Below are positions 47,026-59,100 of a DNA stretch of 64,000 nucleotides, piece after piece. The notes below the pieces were generated by a model that made no database searches, was not told the origin of the DNA, and worked only from the letters and a program-made list of their open reading frames with translations. The position numbers and the translations under genes are program-made. Numbering within the stretch: the first letter of the stretch is position 1; every line of letters begins with the position of its first letter. The stretch comes from Mesorhabditis belari (Eukaryota; Nematoda; Chromadorea; Rhabditida; Rhabditidae), in assembly GCA_958450365.1 (NCBI GenBank), contig CAUEEP010000928.1:1227501-1291500 (forward strand). The letters run 5' to 3'.

Positions 47026-47396
47026 ATTAATTAATATTTGAACGTTGAAAAAGCTTTTGATTCGACCAGCTGTATTTGCTGTCATTTTTCGACTTTGTAA
47101 GCTTGTCGTTGAGTCGTTGAATCTTTGATCTTTAATCGATAAATCGAGTTATTTTTGATAAATGTGTTTAGAAATGAAAAGTTTAACAATTGCTCTACGG
47201 TTTGTTTAAATAGAAAATGTTTATCGTAGACTTTTCAATCTTTCAATCAATTTGAGCTTGTTTCCAAGAAAATCCAAGTGAAAAAAAAAGCTTTTTTTTG
47301 CGTCAAAATTCGATAAAAAGTTTTCTAAAGATTTTAGCTGAATTGATTGTTCTGAAAATTTAGCTAGCTAATTATGCCTAACATTTTGTGTTCTTT

Positions 47397-47565
47397 CTTT
47401 TTCTAAAATAGATTTCTTTAGAACAAAGTGCTTAAATTAGAGTGTGTTTTTGAGTAATAGCTCGAATAATTAACGAGTAATAGCTCGTTAATTATTCGAG
47501 CTATTACTCAAAAACACACTCTAATTTAAGCACTTTGTTCTAAAGAAATCTATTTTAGAAAAAGT
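47397..47565. repeat. Perfect ~80-bp-arm palindrome
   Basis: CTTTTTCTAAAATAGATTTC runs to AATTAACGAG, then a loop of about 7 nt, then the exact reverse complement. Its inner half contains AGAGTGTGTTTTTGAGTAAT, similar to inverted sequence at 48160-48195 and to 4914-4936. Confidence 0.9.
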
Positions 47566-47751
47566 AATGTGTTTTCTAAAAAGTGCGCCTGTGCGAAAAA
47601 AATATAAAAGCAATTTTTTGCGCATGTTTTTCAAAAAAACAATCATTTTTGACATTGGAAGGGAATTTCCCGCCAAATCAGTTCAAAATCTGAGTATCTT
47701 TAAAAAGTGTCGTATATAATGCGGGGCTCGTCATTTTTGCATCATTTTTTT

Positions 47752-48096
47752 GGGGGTGGGACAAATGCGACCTTTTTTTTGCGCACCCGGACATTTGCGC
47801 ACCTTTTTTTTGCTGGAAAAGGCCTTAGGAAAGGTCGTAGAGCTTCGAAAAAATTTTCATAGAAGGGAATCGTATGCGTAGATTCCGAATTTCGACAAAT
47901 CACACCTCGCTGACACGTCAAATTTGGGCTAAAAGGCAAAAACTACGCAACTTAACGCTTTTCCGCAGTTTTTGCCTTTTAGCCCAAATTTGACGTGTCA
48001 GCGAGGTCTGATTTGTCGAAATTCGGAATCTACGCATACGATTCCCTTCTATGGAAATATTTTTTCGCAAAAAAAGGTCGCATTTGTCCCACCCCC
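47752..48096. mobile_element. MITE family E, complete copy
   Basis: Terminal repeats GGGGGTGGGACAAATGCGAC and reverse complement; long near-palindromic arms (GGAATCGTATGCGTAGATTC, CGACAAATCACACCTCGCTG, GTCAAATTTGGGCTAAAAGG) around a short centre; 345 bp. Confidence 0.9.
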
Positions 48097-48196
48097 ATTT
48101 TTTTTCAATAATTTTTGCTAAAAGTATGATAATTTTTTCCCAAATGTGCGTTTTAAAAAAAACGCATTACTCGCGAGGAACACACTCTAGTTTAAA

Positions 48197-48728
48197 TCGT
48201 AGAAAATTGATTGAAAGTGTCGTTCAAAATTGGTTCAACATGTAAAAATTACATAGCTTTACTTGTATTTCATGCTGTCGAAAACGCTCACCCATTCGCA
48301 CACTCAAATTTCTTTCAAGGAAACAGATCTCTTTGTCGAAAAAGATTCAATGTGCTAGATAAATCTCGAATAATCGAATAATCTCGAATAAATCGAAGAA
48401 TCGAATAATCGAAGAATCGAATAATCGAAGAATCGAATATTCGAAGAATCGAAGAATCGAATAATCTCGAATAAATCAAATAATCGAAGAATCGAATAAA
48501 TCGAAGAATCGAATAATCTCGAATAAATCGAATAATCTCGAATAAATCGAATAATCGAAGAATCGAATAATCGAATAATCTCGAATAAATCGAATCACAA
48601 ATCACAAATCAATCTTCGATTACCAATTTAATTGTTCAACAATTGAATCTCTTTTATTTTCCCATTTCCCTTCATGAATTATTCATGATTTTTGTTTCCA
48701 ATACATCACAGTTATTTCTTTCTTTTCT

Positions 48729-48762
<34 letters not shown>

Positions 48763-49238
48763 AAAAGACAAAAAAAAGAACAATCACACTTTTTTTTAAA
48801 CTTTTACATTTATTTTTAAGAAATGACAATGCTTTTTGAATGCTGTGCTTTTTGAAATGTGCTTTTTGTGTTTATGTGACCTTGATTGACCTCAAATGAA
48901 TGGTATTCTTTTCTTTTTTTTTTTCAATTTTCAATCAAGATTCAACTTTTCTGTTTAAATACGATAAATCTAGACTTACTTTTTTCAAAGTTGAACGATT
49001 TTTTGAGGACAATGCGATGGCTGGGTTTTCTGGTTGGTTTTAGAGAAATTTTGAGATTTTGAGGTTCTGAGATTTATGCAAAGTTTTATCTAAAAAAAAG
49101 CTCTTTATTTGAATCGATTTGAAAAAAAAATAGCTTAGCTAGCTAAAAGCTAAAAGCTAAAATGCTAAAATGCTAAAAATAGCTAAAACCTTGCTAAAAT
49201 GCTTTTGTTTTAAGTTTCTTTCTACAACTCTTGCCGAA
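48197..49238. other. Intergenic upstream of the cytochrome b561 gene
   Basis: Repeats at 48357-48597 and an ATC trinucleotide run (48732-48758). No DOMON-like coding sequence found. Confidence 0.55.
48357..48597. repeat. TCGAATAATCGAAGAA repeats
   Basis: Irregular mix of CGAATAAT, CGAAGAAT and CTCGAATAAAT units over 240 bp, intergenic. Confidence 0.9.
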
Positions 49239-50158
49239 ATGAACACGACAAAGTCAAATGTTGATCCGGAGTGGGCAAAGAAAAGATTTTGGCTTGGATC
49301 AATTCATGGTTTGTTGAGGAATTGATAGAATTGATAGAATTGATAGAATTGATAGAATTGATTGAATTGATAGAATTGATAGAATTGATAGAATTGATTG
49401 AATTGATTGTATCGTTAAATCTAAACTGTAAGATTGTAATATTTCGCTCGAGTCAAGCTTTTTTATTCAAACTTTTCACTTTCAGGTATTTTAATGGTTG
49501 TCGCTTGGATTTTTCTCATTCCAAAAGCCACAATAGCGGCAAGGTAAGTAAAGAAAATATCTTTTTTCCATTTCTACATCATTAATTCTTTTCTATTTTC
49601 TATTTATTTTATCTATATCATTCATTGTTTTCTACTTTCTTCAGAATCTTTCTCTTTCTCCTTCAGAATCTTTCTCTTTCTCCTTCAGAATCTTTCTCTT
49701 TCTCCTTCAGAATCTTTCTCTTTCTCCTTCAGAGTCTTTCTCTTTCTCCTTCAGAATCTTTCTCTTTCTCCTTCAGAATCTTTCTCTTTCTCCTTCAGAA
49801 TCTTTCTCTTTCTCCTCCTTCATCTTTCTACTTCAGATATCTTCGAAATCATTCCTCGCGCAACAGTGTTTTCAAATTGCCGAATTGGTTCCAAGTAATC
49901 GCTTTCCAAAAAAATAAATGCCAATTCCCATTTAGTTACATCGAAATTCGAATTACGCAGCGGTGATCTTGTCACTAGTTTCTATTGGCTTTATTTTGTA
50001 TGCACAAGGATTTCGGTAAGGCTTTTTACGAGTACAGTCGAGTACTTCTCTATAACGACCTTCTATTGGGTTGTCGAGTTATGAATGCGCGTTTTTACGA
50101 TTTTGTAAGTTTCTCAAGATATCGAACAGATGTATATGAGTGTTACATATATATTCAG

Positions 50159-50192
<34 letters not shown>

Positions 50193-50271
50193 GTTTTAAA
50201 TTAAAATTTTATGGGGAATTTGTTTAATATAAAATTTTTAATTTAGATTTTAAATAAAATAAAAAAAAAAA

Positions 50272-50309
<38 letters not shown>

Positions 50310-50364
50310 AAAAATTTTTTTTTATTTTTTTTTTTTTTAAATTTTTATTTTTTATAAAAAAAAA

Positions 50365-50457
<93 letters not shown>

Positions 50458-52744
50458 ATAAAAAATAAAAAATTATTTAAAATAAAAAAAAAAAAAAAAA
50501 AAAAAAAATAAAAAAAAAAAGAAAAAAATTAAAATAAAAATAAGAAGTAGGTAAAAAATTAAAAAAAAAAAAAGTGTGAAAAAAAGGAAAGTTAAAATAA
50601 AAAAGAAAAAAAAAAAAAAATAAAAAAAAAAAAAAATATATATCATTCGAAAGCTGAAGGTCTCTTCTACATTTTGGAATTTTTTTGAATTTGATAAATG
50701 AAAACATTTGATATTACATCAATGAAATCGGTTTTTTGAAAGGCACAAAAATAAGCTGAAGTATCCTTTTTAAATGAAATCTTTTTTAAAGTATCCTTTT
50801 TAAATGAAATCTTTTTTAAAGTATTCTTTTTAAATTGAAAATCTCGAAAAATTCTCATCATCTGAAACATAACAATTCTTTTAGAAACTTTTGTGTTTAA
50901 AGATTTTCTGATAACAAGATAGAAAAGCTAAGAAAATGGCACATAAGGAAGAAGCAAAAGTGATCGAATAAGTAGAAGTATTGGGTTGGTGAATTGAAAA
51001 AATTTCCATCGTTTAACTCTACGTGCAATCCATTTTTTTGCGCTTTTCCCTTAATGGATCCGGATCAAAACGAACATGAATTGAAGAGATTTTGTGATTG
51101 TAAATTGACGAGAACAACTGAAAATGTTTTTTCTGTATAAACTATTGGGTTGGTGAATTGAAAACTACGGGCTATTGTCAGTTTGACAGTGACATGTGAC
51201 AGTTTGAGCACTTTCTTCAAAAGAAACCCATTTTGGTGTCAATGGAAAAGTTGTAGAGAATCAAAAATCAAGCTTATATCCAAATTTTCAGAACGATTCA
51301 AAAACTGGTTTTGAAGAAGTGCCAAATTTACGAAACTTTCACAAAACTTGCATTTTAAGCGAAACTACTAAGTGTATCTTTTTGGAAATTTGGCTATAAG
51401 CCTCATTTTTGATTCTCTACAACTTTTCCATTGGCACCAAAATGGGTTTCTTTTGGGGAAAGTGCTCAAACTGAGACATCGGACATCTCCAGTCCTCGAT
51501 TTTTGAGTCTCACACTTGTCTCACACACAAGCCAAAATCCTACTACGAAAGAGGAATCCGCAAATTGCCTGTAAAATTCACAGAAGTCGTCAATAATAAT
51601 GGACATTATTTGGAATGAATTCATGGTTCTATGTTGAATAAATTTTAGTTCAAAGTCCGGCAGTTTTCAATTCACCAACCCAATACTTAGCTTACAATTA
51701 GGCTTTTACACCAACCACTTGAACATTTATTCACAATTTCAGCTGGACGGGTCCATGGTTCGGCAGAAACTTTTTCTCACCAGGCGTTCTGCACAGCTTT
51801 GTAAGTTAAAGCACAAAGATCTTTCTTGAAAACATTTCCCTTTTGCTAGCTGGGTGCCATCTCGATTTCCCTGGCCACTCTTCAGCCGATAATGGCCTAT
51901 TTTCGTCCAAAACCCGCGACACAAAAGCGTTTTTTATTCAATTTACTGCATCGCTGTTGTGGGATTACTTCGCTGGCGTTTGCAAGTGAGTTGTGTGAAT
52001 TGAAGAGTGTTAAGAACATTTCAAGCTTTCACAGCTTTATTCTACGTTCTAATTGGTATCAATTTCAGTGGGTGCCATGTTTCTGGTTGCTCAAAAGTTC
52101 GGTAAACGTTTCCATCGACCGGATCTCGTTTGGTTCTTTTGGTTGATTTTTCTCTTCATCATCGCTATTTGTGTTGTCATTTTAGAGGTAATCAAATGAA
52201 TTTATTACTTAAATAAATATATTTATTCCATAAATACTTTCAATTATTGATCTAAGCTAGAAAAGAGACAAAAGTCATCAAAAAAAAGCGTCATTTTTCA
52301 GCTCTTTAAGAATCGGTAGTTAATTTTGACAAAGAACAAAGAGAAAACGGTATAAAAATAATCATTTTAAGATTCTTTTCCGAATGACAACATCTCCAAT
52401 GAGAATCGGTTCTGATATGGAGCTGAGTGAAAACAAAAAACAGATCTACGATTCAACTGATGCTGAAGAGAAAAGGAAAAAGGTTTTGTTTAAGAAGAAA
52501 TGGTTAAAAAGAGAGAAAACTTTTTATTGTTTTAGTTATTGAAAGAAAAAGAAGATTGGGTAAGGCTTTTTGCTTTTTAAGTTTCATTCACGAGTGTTTT
52601 TGAAGTTTCATTCAATGAGTTTCTTTCCTTTTAATTTTTCCTTTTCAGTTGATGTGGACGAGCTCGTTGATATTTGTTCTTTTCACAATAATCACCTTTG
52701 GAATAACTGTGATTATCATTATCAATATGCTATTGAAATTTTAG
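49239..52744 (+). CDS. Cytochrome b561-type transmembrane protein
   Basis: Ten exons: 49239-49308, 49486-49543, 49837-49894, 49936-50015, 51743-51800, 51850-51985, 52069-52187, 52372-52482, 52536-52559, 52649-52744; 269 residues in phase. Blocks: SIHGILMVVAWIFLIPKATI, LPNWFQLHRNSNYAAVILSL, SPGVLHSFLGAISISLATLQ, LLHRCCGITSLAF, VWFFWLIFLFIIAICVVILE and a last hydrophobic helix near the C-terminus. The spaced histidines (HG, LHR, LHS, LHR) are the haem ligand pattern of cytochrome b561 / ferric reductase domains, which move electrons across membranes from ascorbate or cytosolic donors. Many relatives carry an N-terminal DOMON domain; none is visible upstream here, so this is either a b561-only protein or a truncated relative. 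Intron 4 is 1.7 kb with an A/T tract and a MITE. Confidence 0.88.
49318..49401. repeat. 9-bp minisatellite AATTGATAG in cytochrome b561 intron 1
   Basis: Nine copies; three carry ATTGATTG variants. Confidence 0.92.
49640..49835. repeat. 22-bp minisatellite with CTTCAG acceptor-like units
   Basis: About eight copies of CTTCAGAATCTTTCTCTTTC TC; the last ones run into the true acceptor CTACTTCAG at 49836 of cytochrome b561 exon 3. Confidence 0.92.
50168..50640. repeat. Low-complexity poly(T)/poly(A) tract
   Basis: About 470 bp almost wholly A or T with long homopolymers, in cytochrome b561 intron 4; likely also a difficult assembly region. Confidence 0.95.
50981..51012 (+). mobile_element. Solo terminal fragment of a mariner-type MITE
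   Basis: TTGGGTTGGTGAATTGAAAA preceded by TA duplicates the left end of the complete element at 51145 but has no partner. Confidence 0.65.
51145..51683. mobile_element. Mariner-type MITE, TTGGGTTGGTGAATTG termini
   Basis: Inverted termini TTGGGTTGGTGAATTGAAAA / TTTTCAATTCACCAACCCAA with TA on both sides, 539 bp, and an internal inverted repeat (AAAGAAACCCATTTTGG ... CCAAAATGGGTTTCTTT). In intron 4 of the cytochrome b561 gene. Confidence 0.85.
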
Positions 52745-52835
52745 ATATTTTTTGAAGAAAAAGAAAGAAAAATGTATTTCTTTTGAGAAGCTTGATTCAA
52801 TTACATCACTTTTTATGCAATAGAAATGCATGATT

Positions 52836-53146
52836 TTATCAGATTTATCAGATTTTGGTCCGATTTAGCAGATTTAGATCAGATTTTATCAAATTTTGAT
52901 CAGATTTTGTCAGATTTTGATCAGATTTTATCAGATTTTATCAGATTTTGTCAGATTTGATCAGATTTTATCAGATTTTGATCAGATTTTATCAGATTTT
53001 GTCAGATTTGATCAGATTTTATCAGATTTTATCAGATTTTATCAGATTTTGTCAGATTTTGATCAGATTTTATCAGATTTGATCAGGTTTTATCAGATTT
53101 GATCAGGTTTTATCAGATTTAGATCAGATTTATCAGATTTTAATCA
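52836..53146. repeat. ATCAGATTTT repeats
   Basis: Around 25 variants of ATCAGATTTT/GTCAGATTTG, just downstream of the cytochrome b561 stop codon. Confidence 0.92.
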
Positions 53147-53927
53147 ACCAACATTACAAGAGTTATAAAAAAGAATTTTCGACTCCACAAATGCAATTCG
53201 TAACACAATAAGTTGATGATTGATGATATGTTGATGATGTTATTTTTGAAAGTAAAGCCATTTTCAAGTATTTGTTGATCAAAATTAAACCCATTTGAGT
53301 GACTTGTGTCCTTTTCTTTCCTTTTCTTTCCTTTTCTTTCCTTTTTTCCTTTCTTTTCCCTTCTCGTGACCTCTCTCGAAGGGAAAAGTCAACTTTGAAC
53401 AAAACAAGAACTTAGAAAACAGTTGAACAAAACAAGAACAGTCAACTTAAAGAAATCTTTGCATTTTTTTTCTTGTCTAGATTGTCTACTCACTGTTGAA
53501 ATTGAATTCATTGGTGAGTTTAGAGGTGAAAAGAGATCCGTGCGCTGAAATGGCCTTTCCTTTTCACCTTTCAAATAGTGTAATCCTCGCTTTTTTTGTC
53601 TCCTCGATTTTCCCAATTTCCTTTATCTTTTCTCAAGCTTTTCCCCGTTTTCTATTCATCTTTTCCATTCCTTTTTTCCCCTCTCTTTCCCCCATCACTC
53701 GATATTTTTCTTGAAAGATCGAATCCTCCTTCGCCTTTCTCTTCCCAAATCTTCTCTGTCCCGTCACTCACCTCATCCAAAAAAAAAACCCCTCTCAATT
53801 TTCCTCATTTCTGAAATATTTCAAAAGAACTACGTCTAGCGAAAGTTTTTTTCTTTTCTTTAAGATAACCCAGATTTACTTCACGATTTTTTTAAAATCA
53901 TTGACACTTTTGTTATTCTTGCTAATA
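53147..53927. other. Intergenic, CT-rich
   Basis: CTTTTCTTTC repeats at 53307-53350 and pyrimidine-rich sequence to 53830 that generates low-complexity frames. No gene supported. Confidence 0.55.
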
Positions 53928-54613
53928 CAGTGGTCCACAAAAGTAATAAATACAATCTAAATAATACAATAGAATACATTCTTGCATATAATCCAGCTTG
54001 ATTTAATCATCGCCTGATCGTTTCCGGCGATACAACCTTGTTAAATTGATCCCTCGTCATTTGGCTTCCATCGGTTGATGTTTTGTTCGGCTCGTTTTTC
54101 ACCATTTTGATCACGGCTCGAACTTCTTTTATGGTTGTGATTGGTCGTCGGCCACTCTTGAGGCCTCGATGAAGGTTTTTGCCGGCTTTTGATTGAGAAA
54201 AAATGCGGCGCACTGTCCATATCGAGCAATTGAAGAGGTTGGCCACATCCTTCTCCCGCATCCCATTTTCCCGGGCCTTAGCGATTTGGAGCTTCTTCGG
54301 AGTGTCAAGATTTTTCATGTCAGGAATCTAAATAATACAATAGAATACATTTAATGTTCATAGAAGGAGAAACAAAAAGAATAATCATGAAAACGATCAA
54401 TGGGGCATTACTTTTGTGGAGCTAATTTTAGGGGTAATTGCACTCAATCAAAAAAAATCCAGTTATTTAACAACTAGAATTTCTAAAGTATTACTATACT
54501 AAATACTAAAGTATAAAGAAAAAAAAAATATATTTTAAATACATGTTTTCAGGAGGAATTTTGCAAAAAATACCTTTGGAATGGCAATGGGGCATTACTT
54601 TTGTGGACCACTG
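53928..54613 (-). mobile_element. Tc1-like element with truncated transposase
   Basis: Ends CAGTGGTCCACAAAAGTAAT and reverse complement, TA on each side. The minus strand 54318-54007 encodes about 103 residues of the N-terminal DNA-binding part (KKLQIAKARENGMREKDVAN, IWTVRRIFSQ, GRRPITT, ETIRR). The DDE catalytic domain is absent, so the copy cannot move on its own. Confidence 0.9.
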
Positions 54614-55169
54614 TAGCTAATTCATAAAATTTTTGATATTTTCTAGCGAAGCTAATCTTCTGACAGACAGTTTACAGAGAATTCAACGAAAGTTTTATCG
54701 TTCTTTTTGTTACAAATTCGGTGCTTTTATATTCAAATTTTGTACTCTCTGTTTTTTACTCTTTCGTACCTTTTTCATTCACAAAAATATTCTGATCCAC
54801 AAGATTTCAAAGTTAAACATAAGACAAGATAAGCTCTTGAGAATGAATGCAAAAAAGATTGTGTAAAAGAGAATGCACGTTCAGAAGAGGGCAACAGATT
54901 TGTATTAGAATCGAAGATCAAAAGTCGAGAAAAATCGAAGATCTCAACTTTGATCTTCCATAAAATCCCTTCTATTCAGCGGGTTGTTGTTTTAAAAAAC
55001 TTAATTGGGTAAATAAAGTGAATTTGATGGATTGATTGGGATGAGGATTCCCTTCTTCCCCATGACCGGATCTCTTCCCCTTCCCTATTCGCCAGTAAAT
55101 GCATCGTGACCAGATCTCTTCTCTTCTTTTTCCTTTTCTTTCAACAACTTCCAGTCATTTGTTCTCCAT

Positions 55170-55375
55170 TCACTCTTCTTTTTGTTTTTTCTTCTTCTTT
55201 TTTCTTCTTCTTCTTCCTCTTTCTTCTTCTTTTTTCTTCTTCTTCTTCTTCTTTCACGTGATCTCAGCTGTAATTTCATTCTTATTTTTCTGAAGTAATT
55301 TATCTGCAATTTATCTGTTTAACCTAAATACCTTCTATCATTCCCCCAGCTGTCATTTAATAGCCTATAAAGTAA
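55170..55375. repeat. Direct duplication, left copy
   Basis: ATTCACTCTTC, a TTCTTC-rich run, then CACGTGATCTCAGCTGTAAT and TTATCTGTTTAACCTAAA recur at 55960-56140. A LINE fragment lies between the copies. Confidence 0.88.
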
Positions 55376-55431
55376 ATTCTTGAATACGCTTCTCTTGTTT
55401 GGTCTCCTTCCCTATTATATCTTATTCAAAA

Positions 55432-55857
55432 AATAGAACGTGTTCAGAGGCACTTCACCAGAATTGCTCTTTATAAAATTAATTTTGACAAATTCTCCTC
55501 CTTTACTTATTCTGATAGATTGCAACTTTTTGGTCTTGAAATGTTACACCAACGCCGCTTTATCATCGATTTAGTGGAATGCTTTAAAATTGTTAAAGGC
55601 ATTCAACCCGACTCCCTTTTTTCTGGTCTCTTTGAATTCGGCTCTCTACGGGGCGCCTCCGGGGCCCCTACGGGCGAAGGGGGCCTTTTCTCATATACCA
55701 ACCTTCCGTTTCCTTTAAAAGCCCCCACAGTTTCTTTTTTAATCGAGTTATTAAATTCTGGAACATTTTACCCCCTCATGTTCGTGATATTTCCATCTTG
55801 GCTAGATTTAAAGCCGCAATTTCGGCAATTGATTTGACTGCTCTGTGATTCTTTCTA
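55432..55857 (+). mobile_element. Non-LTR retrotransposon 3' (reverse transcriptase C-terminal) fragment
   Basis: The frames, shifted by small indels, give the typical RT tail: IERVQRHFTRIALYK, YSDRLQLFGLEMLHQRRFII, VECFKIVKGI, then FFNRVIKFWNILPPHVRD and ARFKAAISAIDLTAL with a stop. The order matches CR1/RTE-like elements downstream of the palm. 5'-truncated and mutated. Confidence 0.82.
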
Positions 55858-55959
55858 GAGGTATCCATTTATCTTTTGGGTGTGTTTTGAGTGGTGCCCC
55901 GGGTAATTATTGTGATTTTGTCTTGTCGCTATTCAACTGAATAAAGCATATATATATTC

Positions 55960-56140
55960 ACTCTTCTTTTTTGTTTTTTTCTTCTTTTTCTTCTTCTTCT
56001 TTCACGTGATCTCAGCTGTAATTTCATTCTTATTTTTCTGAAGTAATTTATCTGCAATTTATCTGTTTAACCTAAAGACCTTCTGTAATTCTTCCAGCTG
56101 TACATTTAATATTCGATAAAGTAAATCAAATTCTTCAGCA
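55960..56140. repeat. Direct duplication, right copy
   Basis: Partner of 55170-55375, directly upstream of the leucine-rich-repeat gene (ATG 56182); it may carry that gene's promoter. Confidence 0.85.
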
Positions 56141-56181
56141 ATTTCACTTGTTTTCCATTGAACTTTCAACTCTGATGCACT

Positions 56182-59100
56182 ATGGTCAAAAGTCTCTTCG
56201 ATTTTGCATTAACAGGTGTGTTTAAAAGAATTTAAAAGCTTTAATAAATCAAAAAAAAAAGAAGAAAAAATAAAGATTTAGAAAAACGAAATTGAAACAT
56301 TTCAGTTGTTTGCCGCGAGCGGATACGCATCGATTTGGGGTATATGCCGATTCATTGTAAACACAAAGTATTGGAATTCCTCTCGAGTCATGATCGGGTA
56401 ACACGAATTATAAAATGGGAATTCATTTTTGAAACATTTTAAAATCATTTTCCCAAGAAATTCTTTCAGCTGGGCCTTGGCGATAGTGGGGATTTGATGA
56501 AATATCCACTTTTCGGAATGAATTTATCCACAATCTATTTTTATCTCTCGGATGAGGTGAGATGAGTTAACAAATCAACAATTTTGTGTAGAAATTCGTC
56601 TTCTGGCAAGATTGCGACAGATGGCGTAAAGCCAATTTGAACATTTCTGCACCAGATTGCCAAACGTTTACTGATCTTTTAAATATTAAAAACTATTGGG
56701 TTGGGGACTATGACTCGGCGCCAAACTTTAAAGGGACTTTTTGCACACATAAAGCCTTCTTTAAACAAAACATACGTTTGGTTTGATCAAAAGGATCCAC
56801 TATTTCTCTACAAAATGACTTTTGAGAGATTCCACAAAGCTTTTCTTTCGTGGAGTTTATGGACTCCCAAACGCAGCTGGTCAAAATGGCAAAGAGCCCG
56901 ACTCATCATTTGAACAGTTTCTTTCACATAAACCTTCTTTGGTGTTTATATCAAAAAGATAGAGCACATTCAATTACTTAAGTTGCCAAATTTGCAGGAA
57001 GATCCCACCAATGGTTTTTTCTAGATGACAGTTTGTAGTTTTTGTGAAAAAATGGCTTTTTCTTGAGCGGAGGCGCTGTTTGAATTTTCTTTTAAATGTC
57101 ATTTTGTAGAGAATTAGTTAACCATTCTACTCATATCAAACGCATATTATTTGACGAAGTCGAATAGAAGTTTTAGACATTTTTTTGATTTTCGGCGCCG
57201 AGTCATAGTCCCCAACCCAATATTATGAGTCAACCACGCCAAATGCTTTTTTTCAGGTGAACGACGGAATGTTGGCTCATCTGACGGAATACAACAAATT
57301 CTTAGATAAAATCACGTTGATTGAGTGTAAAAATGTGAGCGATACGGGTGTGCAGAGTGTGACGAGGGCACAGTTCAATTTGCATACGTTGGAGTTGAGA
57401 TCGATGAATCAAGTGAGGGGGAAGTGGAAATGGAAATGAAAATGGAAAGCTTTCTTTTGGTTAACATTGTTTTCTTTCAGTTAACCGATCTCGGTCTTTC
57501 AATGATTCGTTCTCCTCATCTTCAAACATTGGATATTAGTGGATGTAAACAGGTTGGGGAAAGATTTAGGCTTTAATTACGCAAAAAAACCTTTCATTTC
57601 CAGATCACTTCCGAGGGTTTACAAGAGCTTTTATCGTGGAATCGGAATATCGAGGCTCTTTACTTGAATAGTTGCACTGGATTGGATGAAATGCTTTTCT
57701 ATCATATATCTTATTATATACCCGAAAAGCTATCGGTCAAATATTTATAGATTATATGATAAATTAATCCTTTAGATTCTCGAATTGGATTTCCTCAATA
57801 TGATTCCCGATTCATCATCAGTACTTTCACATCTCATCTCATCGTGTCCAAATTTGAAGCAATTATCGTTAGCGAGATTTTTTCAGGTAACGTGAGTACA
57901 GGTTTTTGTTAATTGATTTGTTAATTGATCTGTTAATTTATTTGTTAACTGATTTGTTAACTGTTCTTGTTAATCTTCTTGTTAATTTATTTGTTAATTG
58001 ATTTGTTAATTGATCTGTTAATTTATTTATTAACTGATTTGTTAATTGATTTGTTAATCTTCTTGTTAATCTTTTTGTTAATCTTCTTGTTAATCTTCTT
58101 GTTAATTTGTTAACAAGGCCATCCTTATGAGAGTATCAACTCGACGGTTGGCGAGTATTCTCCACAAGGCGTAGACACCAACGGTTTCCGTTGCCGCGAC
58201 AGTAGCGATCGGGCGTTTCTAGCTGCTTATAAGTGTTGTAGCACACTGTGACGCGAGGCGTTTACAGTATTGATCCACCGGCAGGTTCACCTACCGGTAC
58301 CTTGTTACGACTTGTTACGACTTACGACCGGTTCAAACCGTCGGGATCAAGCCCGTTCACCACTCGCTTGTTCTTGTTAATCTTCTTATTAATCTTCTTG
58401 TTAATTGATTTGTTAACTGTTCTTGTTAGTCTTCTTGTTACTTTTCTTGTTACTTCTCTTGTTCAACAATATTGAATCTTATTGATCAACATCAACAATA
58501 TTGAAAGTGTTTCAGGATGAAGAAATGCTTGATGTAAACCCATATCGAATTGATGGACTCTCGTTGAGAAATGTTGATCTTTATGGTGGGTTTTAATCAT
58601 TTTACTAACGATTTAGTCTTTTAGCGAATTTCTTTGTGACTTTACCTCCATTACCGACAACGCTCAATCATATTCGATTGTCTGTATCGGGAGAAGAAGA
58701 TGTCGCTCAATTGGTTTGTTTAAATGGAAATGAGTTGATCATATAAGCCACTTTACGTTCAATTTTGCCATTTTATGTAAAAAAAACGTTTTGAAATCAC
58801 TTTGATTCTGGTCACCAAAGCTGGGAATAGGAAAAAAAACGTACAAGCTTTGTTACAAGGATCGAATTTGTTTTTTTGTAAATAATGCAATCGTAAGCCT
58901 ATCTTTAACTAGAAGCCATTTTCGGATCAGATTTTAAAGGTATTTTCAGATTGGAAGTCTTGAAACGAAACCCTATCTTCAAACGATTGATTTAATTGCA
59001 ACTTGTCGAGAGGATAGTGTTGTAAGTGGATCATGTAAAAGTCTTATATAACGTATTTTCTCTAAATAGTAGCGCACCCCGATCGTCGTCTAAATTACTC

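Noticed and set aside
50477..50707. Minus-strand frame of poly-phenylalanine
   Set aside because: Translation of a poly(A) tract.
55085..55309. Frame rich in RRRRKKKKEEEE
   Set aside because: TTCTTC repeat read on the reverse strand; part of the duplicated segment flanking the LINE fragment.
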